Numbered from the stretch's first letter, positions 1-8,223 are shown. The stretch is DNA of 26,235 bases from MGBC114079 sp964531385 (GCA_964531385.1 CAZHGC010000027.1:1-26235), one strand, 5' to 3'. Numbers and translations are program-made. Notes: generated from the letters alone by a model not told the origin.

Positions 1-14
1 TCGAGGGCTTGTCC
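1..14 (+). rRNA. 3' end of 23S rRNA (fragment)
   Basis: The window opens with TCGAGGGCTTGTCC, which resembles the conserved last bases of clostridial 23S rRNA (usually close to ATCGAGGGCTTGACC). Two tRNA genes and a terminator follow on the same strand, the usual tail of an rRNA operon. The match is very short and the rest of the gene lies outside the window, so the exact 3' end is approximate. Confidence 0.55.
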
Positions 15-84
15 AGGATATATGATTGATATATATAAGGTTTGTGAGTTAGTTTGCTATTTAGTTTTTGAATAAGGTTTAGGT

Positions 85-138
85 ATGAGAAACAGAAAAG
101 AGAAAGCAAGAGATTGTTTGTTGTTTTCTGTTTCTTAT
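85..138 (+). other. long imperfect hairpin between 23S end and tRNA-Asn
   Basis: Bases 85-99 pair with 124-138 (15 pairs, one G-U). A 4x4 internal loop follows (100-103 / 120-123), then a 6-pair stem (104-109 / 114-119, one G-U) capped by GAGA. No T tract follows, so it does not look like a terminator. In an rRNA-tRNA transcript such a stem is a natural RNase III-type processing site; that role is inference. No 5S-like sequence is visible in 15-153. Confidence 0.6.
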
Positions 139-153
139 GAAGCAGAGAGATAA

Positions 154-225
154 TCCTCGATAGCTCAGCGGTAGAGCATTCGGCTGTTAACCGAAGGGTC
201 GTAGGTTCGAATCCTACTCGGGGAG
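154..225 (+). tRNA. tRNA-Asn (anticodon GTT)
   Basis: Complete cloverleaf. The acceptor stem pairs 154-160 with 218-224 (one T-G wobble) and the discriminator base is G225. The D-arm has TAGCTCAGCGGTAGAGCA, the anticodon stem is TTCGG/CCGAA with anticodon GTT at 186-188, and the T-loop is TTCGAAT. CCA is not encoded. It sits just after the 23S end, so it is probably cotranscribed with the rRNA operon. Confidence 0.97.
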
Positions 226-248
226 CTTTTTTATATTTTTATATTTAT

Positions 249-319
249 AGGGGTGTGGTCAAATGGTATGACAGAGGTCTCCAAAACCTTTAGCGAGGGT
301 TCGATTCCTTCCACCCCTG
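249..319 (+). tRNA. tRNA-Trp (anticodon CCA)
   Basis: Complete cloverleaf. The acceptor stem pairs 249-255 (AGGGGTG) with 312-318 (CACCCCT) and the discriminator is G319. The D-stem is GTCA/TGAC, the anticodon arm GAGGT-CTCCAAA-ACCTT with CCA at 281-283, and the T-arm GAGGG-TTCGATT-CCTTC. No CCA tail is encoded; a T run follows. It lies 23 bases after tRNA-Asn in the same likely transcript. Confidence 0.95.
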
Positions 320-334
320 TTTTTTTTATTTTGG

Positions 335-365
335 CGAGCTTGTTGATATTGACGAGCTCGTTTTT
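335..365 (+). terminator. Rho-independent terminator of rRNA/tRNA operon
   Basis: CGAGCTTGTT (335-344) pairs with GACGAGCTCG (351-360), ten pairs including two G-U, with loop GATATT, followed by five T (361-365). It closes the rRNA-tRNA unit and separates it from the ATP-grasp gene. Confidence 0.75.
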
Positions 366-399
366 GCGGTAAGGAAATTTAAGAGGAGGATTAATCAAT

Positions 400-1625
400 A
401 TGGGGAAAAATATGGTAATTAATACAAAGGTACTCTTAACAACTTTAAATATAAGGCTTTTATAATTGGTGCCGGCAGTGAAGCTATATATACTATAAAA
501 AAAGCTCACGAACACGATATTTATGTTATTGCTATTGACGGAAATCTTGATGCAGAGGGATTTAAATATGCGGATAAAGTTATAAATATTGATATATCAG
601 ATGTTTGTGCGGTTTGCAAGGTTGTTGAAGAAGAAAAACCTGATTTTATTTTAACTGTTCCTATTGGACGATATATTTCTACTATTGGTTATATTAATTC
701 TAAACATAATTTTAAAGGGGTTGGCTTTGAAGCTACGAAGTTTAGCTCTGATAAACATTTATTTCATCAAAAATTAAATCAAAACGGATTTAGAAAAATT
801 GAAGAGTATCTTATAAACAAAAATTCCGATTTTAAAAATATTTCTATTCCTTATCCTGCAATAATGAAACCACGTTTTGGTTCGGGCAGTAGGGATATTT
901 ATTATATTACAAATGATGATGAGCTTAAAAAAGCCTATGAAACGGCTGTTAGTTCAGATGAAGATTTTGTACTTGAAGAGGTTTTTAAAGGTACAGAATA
1001 TGGGGTTGATTTGGTAATTATAAACGGTGAATGTTATTTGATTTTGGCAAGAGAAAAAGTTATTACACCATTACCTCAAAGGCAAGAAGTTGCATATTTT
1101 GCAGTTAGTCGAAAATATGACAACGAATTATTAAACAATATTAAATATGTTTTGGAAAAAACGGCAAAAGTGCTTGGTTATGATAATTGCTTTGTGAATG
1201 CTGATGTAATTGTGAGTTATGACCAAAAAAATGTTTCAGTTATTGAAATATCTCCGAGACCGGCGGGGTATAATCTTCATAATATTTGTATTCCTGTTTC
1301 TTCGGGAGTTGATTATATTTCAGAATACATAAAATTTTTAATTGGAGAGAAATTTAATTTTGAGCCGAAAGAAATAAAACAAACGGAAATTCGTTATTTT
1401 GATTTTGAGGATAAAGTTATTTCTAAAGTGCCGACTTTTGAGCAATTGAAAAATAATTCCGATTTGAACATTTTATATTGGAATTGTAACATTAAAAAGG
1501 GAGATTATATGAACAAAGTTACAGACGGGCATTCTGTTATGAACAGGGGATTTTTCATTGTTGAGGGAAAAGATAGAGACGATTTAATCAGACAAAGTGA
1601 ATTTATTTTTAGTCAATTTGAATAA
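400..1625 (+). CDS. ATP-grasp ligase, interrupted by an apparent -1 frameshift
   Basis: ATG 400 has a strong AGGAGG (384-389) 10 bases upstream, but its frame stops at 463-465 after 21 codons. The protein homology (KAFIIGAGSEA onward) is one frame back, opens only after a TAA at 420-422, and has no usable start before ATG 864, which is inside the ATP-grasp fold. Joining the frames at T TTA AAT (444-450) gives about 408 residues, the normal size for such ligases. Visible parts are the N-terminal pre-ATP-grasp domain with GAGSEA, the nucleotide-loop segment MKPRFGSGSRD (codons from 864), LEEVFKGTEYGVDL, and the metal-binding EISPRPAG (E codon 1245-1247). The family ligates a carboxylate to an amine or similar nucleophile using ATP; the substrate is not identifiable. 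The gene may be programmed to shift, broken, or misread by one base. It stands alone between two terminators. Confidence 0.8.
444..450 (+). other. candidate -1 slippery heptamer T TTA AAT
   Basis: In the frame of ATG 400 the bases read T TTA AAT, which fits X XXY YYZ exactly (X = T, Y = A, Z = T). Slipping back one base places the ribosome on TAT-AAG-GCT, the frame of the ATP-grasp body. Downstream there is only a weak AT hairpin (ATAA/TTAT around 451-463), and no clear stimulator. Programmed shifting is therefore possible but unproven. Confidence 0.4.
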
Positions 1626-1643
1626 TTAAATTTTATTCAAAAA

Positions 1644-1687
1644 AATGTTGGGGTAACATTAAAAAATGTTATCTCAACATTTTTTTT
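1644..1687 (+). terminator. Rho-independent terminator after ATP-grasp gene
   Basis: A 16-pair stem joins 1644-1659 with 1666-1681 (two G-U pairs), loop TAAAAA, followed by a T tract to about 1687. A-rich sequence on the left side could let it work on both strands. Confidence 0.85.
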
Positions 1688-1828
1688 GGAAAAAGCATGG
1701 CGGTTATTGAAATTATTATGATATAAAAAGTTTAATTTTTTGGGGGTGCAACATTTTGATAAAATTGAGTTTAAATTATTGCAAAGAAAAAATTTATTTG
1801 GAATTTTTTAAATTCATCAAGAAATTTC

Positions 1829-1857
1829 TTTACTTTTCTGCTGTTATTTTATATAAT
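1829..1857 (+). promoter_or_regulatory. possible upstream promoter for the comEA cluster
   Basis: TTTACT (1829-1834), 17 bases, TATAAT (1852-1857). The -10 is perfect but the -35 matches only four of six positions, and the region is AT-rich, so chance matches are likely. Confidence 0.35.
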
Positions 1858-2005
1858 ATATGACAGAAATATAATTTGCAGATGTATGAAATATATAAAT
1901 GTTTATTGTGTGCCGGCAGATGACAACTTGCTTTTTGTGTTATTTGTCAGTGATATTTTAATAAATATATTTTTTATTTCTTTTTGATAAATTTTTTTAT
2001 AGATA

Positions 2006-2034
2006 TTTAAAAATAATACGTTTGGTGTTATAAT
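2006..2034 (+). promoter_or_regulatory. promoter for the comEA cluster (extended -10)
   Basis: TATAAT at 2029-2034 is preceded by TGT (2026-2028), giving an extended -10 TGnTATAAT. A weak -35, TTTAAA (2006-2011), sits 17 bases upstream. The start would fall near 2041, about 90 bases before the comEA ATG. Confidence 0.6.
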
Positions 2035-2050
2035 ATAAATATAACTTTTA

Positions 2051-2083
2051 AGGGGGCACAAAGCGAATTTGTGTTTATCCTCT
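2051..2083 (+). promoter_or_regulatory. leader hairpin upstream of comEA
   Basis: CACAAA (2057-2062) and TTTGTG (2068-2073) form a stem around GCGAA. It can be extended by pairing AGGGG (2051-2055) with CCTCT (2079-2083) across a small bulge. It lies just after the predicted transcription start. No T tract follows directly. A role in RNA stability or translation is a guess. Confidence 0.4.
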
Positions 2084-2128
2084 TGCTGAACAAAAAAGTT
2101 GTTATTTAAGTATTTAGAGGTTCAATTT

Positions 2129-2707
2129 ATGAATATAAACAAAAATCAAGTTGTAATTGCAGTTTCCGCTTTTCTTTTAATTGCCGGTCTTTGTTATATT
2201 TCAACGTTTTTTAACATTAGGGAGGAAGTTCCCGAAAGATCGTCTTCAAAAATTGAAACTGTTTCCGAAAGCGAAGAACCCAAAGAAATAAAAGTTTATA
2301 TAACAGGTGAAATTCATAATCCCGGTGTTTATTCCGCAACAACAAACGAAAGGATTTGCGATATTGTTGAGAAAGCCGGAGGTTTTACAGAAAAAGCAGA
2401 TATTTCAAGCGTTAATATGGCGGCATATGTTAAAGATGAACAACATATCATAATACGAAATGTTGATGAACATATTGATAAAACGGAAAATTTGAGCCAA
2501 AATAATGGCAATACGGGTTTGATTAATATAAATACAGCGAATGTTGAAGAATTGAAAACAATTAACGGGATTGGTGATGTAACCGCAAAAAACATTATTG
2601 AATATAGGGAAACGAACGGGACTTTTAAAACAATTGATGACATTAAAAATGTTTCTCGCATAGGTGATAAATTATTTGAAAAAATCAAACCGTTTATAAC
2701 AGTATAA
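2129..2707 (+). CDS. comEA: ComEA-type DNA-binding competence protein
   Basis: A membrane-anchored receptor that binds double-stranded DNA outside the membrane and passes it to ComEC. The 192 residues show one N-terminal membrane segment (about 8-28), an acidic linker (30-53), an SLBB-like domain (about 54-110, with VYITGEIHNPGVY) and a C-terminal pair of helix-hairpin-helix motifs (LININTA at 131-137, INGIGDVTA at 145-153, VSRIGDKL at 175-182) typical of non-specific DNA backbone binding. ATG 2129 is preferred over an upstream TTG (2099) because AGAGG (2116-2120) lies 8 bases before it. It is first in the run leading to comEC, which supports the DNA-uptake reading. Whether this organism is naturally competent is unknown. 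Confidence 0.92.
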   Translation: MNINKNQVVIAVSAFLLIAGLCYISTFFNIREEVPERSSSKIETVSESEEPKEIKVYITGEIHNPGVYSATTNERICDIVEKAGGFTEKADISSVNMAAYVKDEQHIIIRNVDEHIDKTENLSQNNGNTGLININTANVEELKTINGIGDVTAKNIIEYRETNGTFKTIDDIKNVSRIGDKLFEKIKPFITV

Positions 2708-2767
2708 TAATTGTACAACCGATTTAATAAATTATAAAAATCATTGTTTGCATATGGGGGTAATAAA

Positions 2768-3457
2768 ATGGCGTATGACATACTTGTTGTCGATGACGAA
2801 AAACTTATTGTTAAAGGGATTAAATTCAGCTTGGAGCAGGAAGGAATGAACGTTGACACAGCTTTTGACGGCGACGAGGCTTTAAATCTTGCAAAAAATA
2901 AAGACTACAGTCTTATTCTTTTAGATGTTATGCTCCCCAAAAAAGACGGTTTGGAGGTTTGCCAGCTCATACGTGAATTTTCAAATGTTCCAATAATTAT
3001 GGTTACCGCAAAAGGCGAAGATATGGACAAAATAATGGGTCTTGAGTATGGTGCAGACGATTATATAACAAAGCCGTTTAACATTCTTGAACTGAAAGCA
3101 AGAATAAAAGCAATTTTGAGACGAAGCGTTAAAAAAGTTTCGGTTGAAGAAGTTAAAAATGATAAATTGAAAATAAGAGACATTGAAATTGACGTTGAAT
3201 CGAGACGTGCTTTTATAAACGGAAAAGAAACAAATTTGACGGCAAAGGAATTTGATTTGCTTGTTTTGTTTATGAAAAACCCCGGCAAAGTTTACAGCAG
3301 AGACAACCTTTTAAACACAATTTGGGGAAAAGGCTATCCGGGAGATGCAAGAGCGGTTGATGTTCACGTTCGAAGACTTAGAGAAAAAATTGAAGAAATT
3401 CCGAGCGAACCTCAATATATCCATACTAAATGGGGAGTTGGTTATTATTTTCAGTAA
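2768..3457 (+). CDS. OmpR/PhoB-family response regulator
   Basis: The 229-residue transcription factor is activated by phosphorylation from the kinase encoded next. The receiver domain (1-120) has the acidic pair D9-D10, phosphoacceptor D53 in LLDVMLP, T80 and K102 (TKPF). The C-terminal winged helix (about 130-228) ends in VDVHVRRLREKI and WGVGYYF, standard for the OmpR family. ATG 2768 has GGGGG (2756-2760) 7 bases upstream; an upstream in-frame start at 2744 lacks this. The gene is 60 bases after comEA and runs into the kinase gene. Targets cannot be told; the GerMN, comEC and holA genes downstream share its likely transcript. Confidence 0.95.
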   Translation: MAYDILVVDDEKLIVKGIKFSLEQEGMNVDTAFDGDEALNLAKNKDYSLILLDVMLPKKDGLEVCQLIREFSNVPIIMVTAKGEDMDKIMGLEYGADDYITKPFNILELKARIKAILRRSVKKVSVEEVKNDKLKIRDIEIDVESRRAFINGKETNLTAKEFDLLVLFMKNPGKVYSRDNLLNTIWGKGYPGDARAVDVHVRRLREKIEEIPSEPQYIHTKWGVGYYFQ

Positions 3458-4877
3458 ATTTTCAAAAAACCGATATTTGAGTTTAAGGTGGAAACTTTTT
3501 GTGCTATATTTTTTTGTTAGCTTAATTCCACTTTTGTTTTTTTCTTATACAACTTCGGATACATTAAAGCAATATTTTAAAGAATCGAACGAAAAAGAAC
3601 TTTTATATGAGGCAAATAAAATTGCCGGAAGTATTCAAAAAGGCAATTATTTGACAGACGAAATTAAAGGACGAATGTTTGACAACGAGCTTGAAGAGCG
3701 AAGCTCTGAGAGTTCTGTGCGAATTTTGATTTTGGATAATAAGGGGGTTGTTGTTAAAGATTCCAATAAAACGGAAATTGGAAAAGTTTATGCAATGCCT
3801 GAAGTTATATCGGCACTTGACGGAAATGATGTTGCAAATTTGAGAGAAGATGAAGATGCAATTTATGCAAGTGCTTACATTGAGGACAACAATTCAAAAA
3901 AAATAGGCGTTGTTTTGCTTGTTTCATCGTTTAAAGAAGTTAATGACCTTCTTGCCGAAATTAATTCAAAATGGTTCATTGTTACGTTGGGAATATGTAT
4001 AATTATCGCATTTATTGTATTTTTTACAACGCAAGTTTTTATTGGACCTTTGAAAAATATTTTAAAGGTTATTAAAAAAATAACAGACGGTCAACTTCAT
4101 CAAAGGATTGAAGTTAGCGGGCATAACGAATATTCACAGCTGAGCGAAGCTTTTAACAATATGACGGAACAGCTTGAATCGATAGAAACTTCAAGACAAG
4201 AATTTGTTTCAAACGTTTCTCACGAATTGAAAACGCCGTTGAGTTCCATTAAAGTTTTGAGCGAGTCGATTTTACTTCAGGAAGAAATGCCAACAGAAAT
4301 GTATCGTGAATTTCTTCAGGATATAAATTCGGAAGTTGACAGAATGACAAACATAATAAACGATTTGCTTGAACTTGTTAAGCTTGACCACAAAGAAGCC
4401 GGTCTTAACATTAAAGAAACTGACATTAACAAAATGGCAGAGGACATTTTAAAAAGGCTTTATCCTTTGGCAGAAAAGAAAAATATCGAGCTTTTATATG
4501 AAAACAATAAAAATATGGTTATTGAGGGTGATGAAGTTAAGCTGACGCTTGCACTTTCAAACCTTATTGAAAACGGAATAAAATATACGCCCGAGGGGGG
4601 AACTGTTAAAGTAATAATAGACGGTGACCACCAAAACTGCTTTATAACCGTTCAGGACACTGGAATTGGCATAAGCGAAGAAGAGCAAAGCAAAGTTTTT
4701 AAAAGGTTTTATCGTGTTGACAAAACAAGAGACCGAGAAACGGGCGGAACCGGTTTGGGCCTTGCAATAACCCATTCTTCTGTTATGCTTCACAACGGAA
4801 GTATTAAAATTATAAGCAAAGAAAACGAAGGAGCTGCCTTTATTGTTAGGCTCCCTATAAAATACAGCGAAAGCTGA
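3438..4877 (+). CDS. membrane sensor histidine kinase
   Basis: Sensor partner of the preceding regulator. Order: first membrane helix (LRWKLFVLYFFVSLIPLLFF), an extracytoplasmic sensing domain of about 140 residues, second membrane helix (WFIVTLGICIIIAFIVFF), HAMP linker (QVFIGPLKNILKVIKKITDGQL), dimerisation domain with phospho-acceptor His in NVSHELKTPL (codon 4221-4223), and an ATPase domain with N-box NLIENGIKYTP, DTGIGI and GGTGLGL. The overall plan resembles WalK/PhoR kinases. The start is uncertain. ATG 3345 and 3363 lie inside the conserved regulator C terminus and would add a charged, unrelated N terminus. TTG 3438 (used here), ATT 3444/3447 behind GGGGAG, or TTG 3477 are more plausible. 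Any of these keeps the helix. The signal sensed is unknown. Confidence 0.92.
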   Translation: MVIIFSKFSKNRYLSLRWKLFVLYFFVSLIPLLFFSYTTSDTLKQYFKESNEKELLYEANKIAGSIQKGNYLTDEIKGRMFDNELEERSSESSVRILILDNKGVVVKDSNKTEIGKVYAMPEVISALDGNDVANLREDEDAIYASAYIEDNNSKKIGVVLLVSSFKEVNDLLAEINSKWFIVTLGICIIIAFIVFFTTQVFIGPLKNILKVIKKITDGQLHQRIEVSGHNEYSQLSEAFNNMTEQLESIETSRQEFVSNVSHELKTPLSSIKVLSESILLQEEMPTEMYREFLQDINSEVDRMTNIINDLLELVKLDHKEAGLNIKETDINKMAEDILKRLYPLAEKKNIELLYENNKNMVIEGDEVKLTLALSNLIENGIKYTPEGGTVKVIIDGDHQNCFITVQDTGIGISEEEQSKVFKRFYRVDKTRDRETGGTGLGLAITHSSVMLHNGSIKIISKENEGAAFIVRLPIKYSES

Positions 4878-4899
4878 TTACTTTTAGGAGGCGATTTTT

Positions 4900-5901
4900 A
4901 TGAACAAATTAAGTCAAATTTTAAAAAGCAAAAAAGTATTTATATTCGGCTTTGCATTTGTTTTTTTCATCTCAGCAGTTGTTTTGGCTTATAATTTTTT
5001 TGAAGGTAACAGCAATTCTGAAAATGAAAGTATAAATATTTATTTTATAAATTCTTCAACAAATGAGATTGTTGCTGAAAAACGAACTATTGAAAACGGA
5101 ACAGCACTTTTAAACGAAAATAAAAAACAAGAATATGTTTCGGCTGTTATAAGCGAATTTATGAAAGGGCCGAAAAATGTTAACCTTTCTTCTTCTGTTC
5201 CCGAAAATGTTTCTGTTATTTGGTGCAAGTTTAACGAAACAACAAACGGAAACGGAAATGTTGAGGTGAATTTTTCAAAAGAATATAACGAAATAAGCGA
5301 AAGCCAGGAACTTTCTTGCAGGGGTGCTTTGGTTAAAACTTTTTCTGAAATAAGCTTCGTTGAAAGTGTTAATATTATAGCTGACGGTAAAAATATTTCA
5401 AGAGACAACGGTCAAATTATAAGCGATATGAACGAAACAAACGTTGAAGTAAACCCGTCGATTGAACCTTATAAAACGGATAATTTAACGGTTAAACTTT
5501 ATTTTTCTGATGACAATGCGATGGGGCTTTGTGCCGAAGAGAGAGATATTAAAATTACAGAGAAACAAAGCATTGAAACAAAAATTGTTGAGGAACTTAT
5601 AGAAGGGCCTCAAAGCGAAAATCTTGTTGCTGTTATTCCTGCAGAAACAAAGGTTAATAATATAAATACGGAAAGCGGCATATGCTATGTCGATTTGTCA
5701 AAGGAATTTGTTTTACAACATAACGGTGGTTCAACAGGAGAGCTTTTGACAATTTATTCAATAGTGAATTCTTTGACCGAACTTGATTATGTTAAACAAG
5801 TTCAATTTCTCATCGACGGAGTTAAAGAAACATCTCTTGCGGGTCACGTTGATTTTAGCAAAACTTTTGAAAGAGATGAAAGCCGTATATTAAAAGATTG
5901 A
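4900..5901 (+). CDS. membrane-anchored protein with two GerMN domains
   Basis: The 333-residue protein has a strong RBS (AGGAGG, 4885-4890) before ATG 4900. An N-terminal membrane segment (about 12-32) has no lipobox cysteine, so it is an anchor or uncleaved signal. Two repeats of the GerMN fold follow (about 45-155 and 197-315), each with the signature INIYFI...N or VKLYFSDDN, a VIxEFMKGP or IVEELIEGP helix, and VNFSKE or VDLSKE. The second ends in VQFLIDGV. GerMN domains occur in the spore germination protein GerM and in the lipoprotein LpqB beside a two-component system; they are thought to bind envelope ligands. Its place right after a sensor kinase suggests it may modulate that kinase (inference). 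Its stop overlaps the comEC start as TGATG. Confidence 0.85.
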   Translation: MNKLSQILKSKKVFIFGFAFVFFISAVVLAYNFFEGNSNSENESINIYFINSSTNEIVAEKRTIENGTALLNENKKQEYVSAVISEFMKGPKNVNLSSSVPENVSVIWCKFNETTNGNGNVEVNFSKEYNEISESQELSCRGALVKTFSEISFVESVNIIADGKNISRDNGQIISDMNETNVEVNPSIEPYKTDNLTVKLYFSDDNAMGLCAEERDIKITEKQSIETKIVEELIEGPQSENLVAVIPAETKVNNINTESGICYVDLSKEFVLQHNGGSTGELLTIYSIVNSLTELDYVKQVQFLIDGVKETSLAGHVDFSKTFERDESRILKD

Positions 5902-8213
5902 TGTTTTTCAATATGAGATTGATTTTATATATTTCTCTCGTATTTTATATAATTGGTGTAATAATTGGACAATGCCCTCTTTCTTTAAACGGCATTGTCC
6001 TTTCTTCAATATTTATGTTATCTGCTTCAACTATACTTTATAAAAAATATAAGTTACTTTTTGTGTTTATATTTCCTGTGTTGACTGTTTTGGGTTGTGT
6101 TCGTTTTTATGAGGTTTCTTCTCCCTCAAGTTATATTCTTGAAGATTTTTCGGAAAAACATTTTCCTGTTGAAGTTTGTGCAACGATTTATGACTTGGGC
6201 AATACTTATAATGACAAATGCACTATTTTTATAAGTTCTGATTGTATATCAAGGAATGATTTTAATATTGAAGCAAATATTAATATGAAAGCGACTGTTC
6301 CCAAAAGTGCAAATTTAGATATTGGAGATAAAATTAAACTTAAAGGAAATTTAACGCAGTTAGATTCTCGGTCAAATCCAGGCGGGTTTGATGAAAAGCT
6401 TTATTATAAAACACGTTTTATTGAGTATAAAATTTATTCAAGCGATGTTTCAAAAATTGGAACTGAGTCAAACTGTTTAATTGATATAAAGAAGTTTAAC
6501 AAAAAGATTTGTGATATTTATGATGAAATTCTTCCAAAAGAAGAAGCATCTTTAATTAAAGCAATTATAGCCGGTGATAAATCTGATTTATCCGAAACAA
6601 CGAAAAATTTGTTCAGTGAGGCGGGGATTTATCATATAATTGCAATTTCCGGCTTGCATATACATATATTTTCAGGAATTATACTTTTTATAACTGAAAA
6701 ATTTCATAGAAAATATGGAAAAACGGCAGCAGTGATTTTGATACTTTTATATTGTATTTTTAGTGGTGCAAGCATTTCAGCTGTTAGAGCGACAATTATG
6801 GCATTGATATATATTTTTGGTAAATTTATATATCGAAACAGCAACGTTTTGAACTCATTGGCAATTTCAGGTTTTTTAATTTTGTTCTTTAATCCGTTAT
6901 ATTTGTTTGATATAGGGTTTCAATATTCTTTTGGTGCTGTTTTATCAATTGTTATTTTTTCGAAACCTATTGAGAAAATTTTGAAAAGAAAAATTTCTTC
7001 TCAAAGTGCAAAAATTATAGCTCCGTCAATTGCTGTTTTAATTATAACAAAAGGGCTTGTTTGGTTTCATTTTTACAACGTAAGCTTAATTGATGTTTTT
7101 GTAAATCTTATAATTATTCCATTTGCGGGAATATTAATTTTCTTTGGCTTTATATCGGGGCTTTTGGGGCTGATTTCATATGAAATTGCTATGTTATTCT
7201 CAAGCATTGTTTATTATATTTTAAAATTGTATAGATTTGTTTGTCAGCTTGCGGTTAATACGCCGTTTTCGTACATTCTTATTGGAAAAATGGGTATAAT
7301 AACAGCAGTTTTATATTTCTTTGCCGTTATTCTTTTTGCTTTGAAATTATATAAAATTATTTCAAAAAGATTTTTTATTGTTTGTTTTTCGGTTTTGATT
7401 TTGCTCAATTTTACTTTTTCAAAAAATTCCGAAGAATTTAAAATTACAATGTTGAATGTTGGGCAGGGCGATTGTTTTGTTTTTAATCATTTTAATAAAT
7501 GTTTTGTTATTGACGGCGGAGGAAGTTTGGAAAAGGATCTTGGTTCGGATACAGGAATTTATGTTCTTTTGCCATATTTAAAATATATGGGCGTAGATGA
7601 AATTGAAGCAATATTTGTGACTCATATGGACGCTGACCACGTTAAGGGAATAATTGAGATTTTGGATTATGTTGATGTTGATAAAATTTATGTTTCAAAT
7701 TTGAATACAGAAAATCACCTTTGTGACACTCTTGTTGAAAAAGCAAACAATTATGATATTGAGATTGTTGAAATTTTTGAAAACAACAAAATTGAATTTG
7801 ACGACAACATAACTGTTGAATGTTTATATCCTTTTGAAAAAGACGATTTTGATGGCAATGCCTCTTCATTGGTTTTGAGAATATCACATAAAAACAATAA
7901 ATTTTTATTTACGGGAGATATAGATTCCGATTGCGAAAGAAAAATTATTAATTCAAACAAAAATATTGATGCCGATGTTTTGAAATTGGCTCATCATGGT
8001 TCGAAATATTCAAATTGTGAAGAATTTATAAATGCGGTAAATCCTAAAATTGCAATTGTTTCTGCCGGAAATTATAACAGATATGGTCACCCGGCAAAAG
8101 AAGTTTTGCAAAAATTAAACGAAAGAAACATTAAAGTTCTTAATACTAACGAAAGCGGTGCTGTTGAAATCTATTCGGACGGCAACAGGATTTATTTTGA
8201 AACAATGAAATGA
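5901..8213 (+). CDS. comEC: ComEC/Rec2 DNA-uptake channel protein
   Basis: A membrane channel through which one strand of incoming DNA enters the cell. The 770 residues show an N-terminal membrane pair plus a soluble DUF4131-like region (to about residue 190), a multi-helix competence domain with the hallmark AISGLHIHIFSG (about 245-260) and SGASISAVRATIMAL, and a C-terminal metallo-beta-lactamase domain with MLNVGQGDCF, THMDADHVKG (near 7620-7650) and LAHHGSKYSN. The last domain may be the nuclease that degrades the non-transported strand. ATG 5901 overlaps the GerMN stop by one base, so translation is probably coupled; ATG 5913 is an alternative. The length fits the family and no truncation is seen. 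Confidence 0.96.
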   Translation: MFFNMRLILYISLVFYIIGVIIGQCPLSLNGIVLSSIFMLSASTILYKKYKLLFVFIFPVLTVLGCVRFYEVSSPSSYILEDFSEKHFPVEVCATIYDLGNTYNDKCTIFISSDCISRNDFNIEANINMKATVPKSANLDIGDKIKLKGNLTQLDSRSNPGGFDEKLYYKTRFIEYKIYSSDVSKIGTESNCLIDIKKFNKKICDIYDEILPKEEASLIKAIIAGDKSDLSETTKNLFSEAGIYHIIAISGLHIHIFSGIILFITEKFHRKYGKTAAVILILLYCIFSGASISAVRATIMALIYIFGKFIYRNSNVLNSLAISGFLILFFNPLYLFDIGFQYSFGAVLSIVIFSKPIEKILKRKISSQSAKIIAPSIAVLIITKGLVWFHFYNVSLIDVFVNLIIIPFAGILIFFGFISGLLGLISYEIAMLFSSIVYYILKLYRFVCQLAVNTPFSYILIGKMGIITAVLYFFAVILFALKLYKIISKRFFIVCFSVLILLNFTFSKNSEEFKITMLNVGQGDCFVFNHFNKCFVIDGGGSLEKDLGSDTGIYVLLPYLKYMGVDEIEAIFVTHMDADHVKGIIEILDYVDVDKIYVSNLNTENHLCDTLVEKANNYDIEIVEIFENNKIEFDDNITVECLYPFEKDDFDGNASSLVLRISHKNNKFLFTGDIDSDCERKIINSNKNIDADVLKLAHHGSKYSNCEEFINAVNPKIAIVSAGNYNRYGHPAKEVLQKLNERNIKVLNTNESGAVEIYSDGNRIYFETMK

Positions 8214-8223
8214 GGTTTTAATT

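Larger units (their letters stand above)
1688..2128. other. AT-rich gap upstream of comEA
   Basis: No gene-like reading frame is visible. The stretch holds two possible plus-strand promoters (listed separately), an inverted repeat TGACAA (1921-1926) / TTGTCA (1944-1949), and a leader hairpin near 2051-2083. The rest is low-complexity AT sequence. Confidence 0.6.

Noticed and set aside
15..153. 5S rRNA gene after the 23S end
   Set aside because: The stretch lacks any recognisable 5S motif and is largely one AT-rich hairpin.
231..515. 94-codon minus-strand frame
   Set aside because: It runs backward through tRNA-Trp, the terminator and the start of the ATP-grasp gene; it has no RBS and a low-complexity translation.
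2329..2859. 176-codon minus-strand frame
   Set aside because: It is the antisense shadow of comEA and the start of the response regulator, both of which have clear domains and RBS sites.
7642..7960. Two minus-strand frames inside comEC
   Set aside because: They overlap the conserved metallo-beta-lactamase domain of ComEC and have no start signals.
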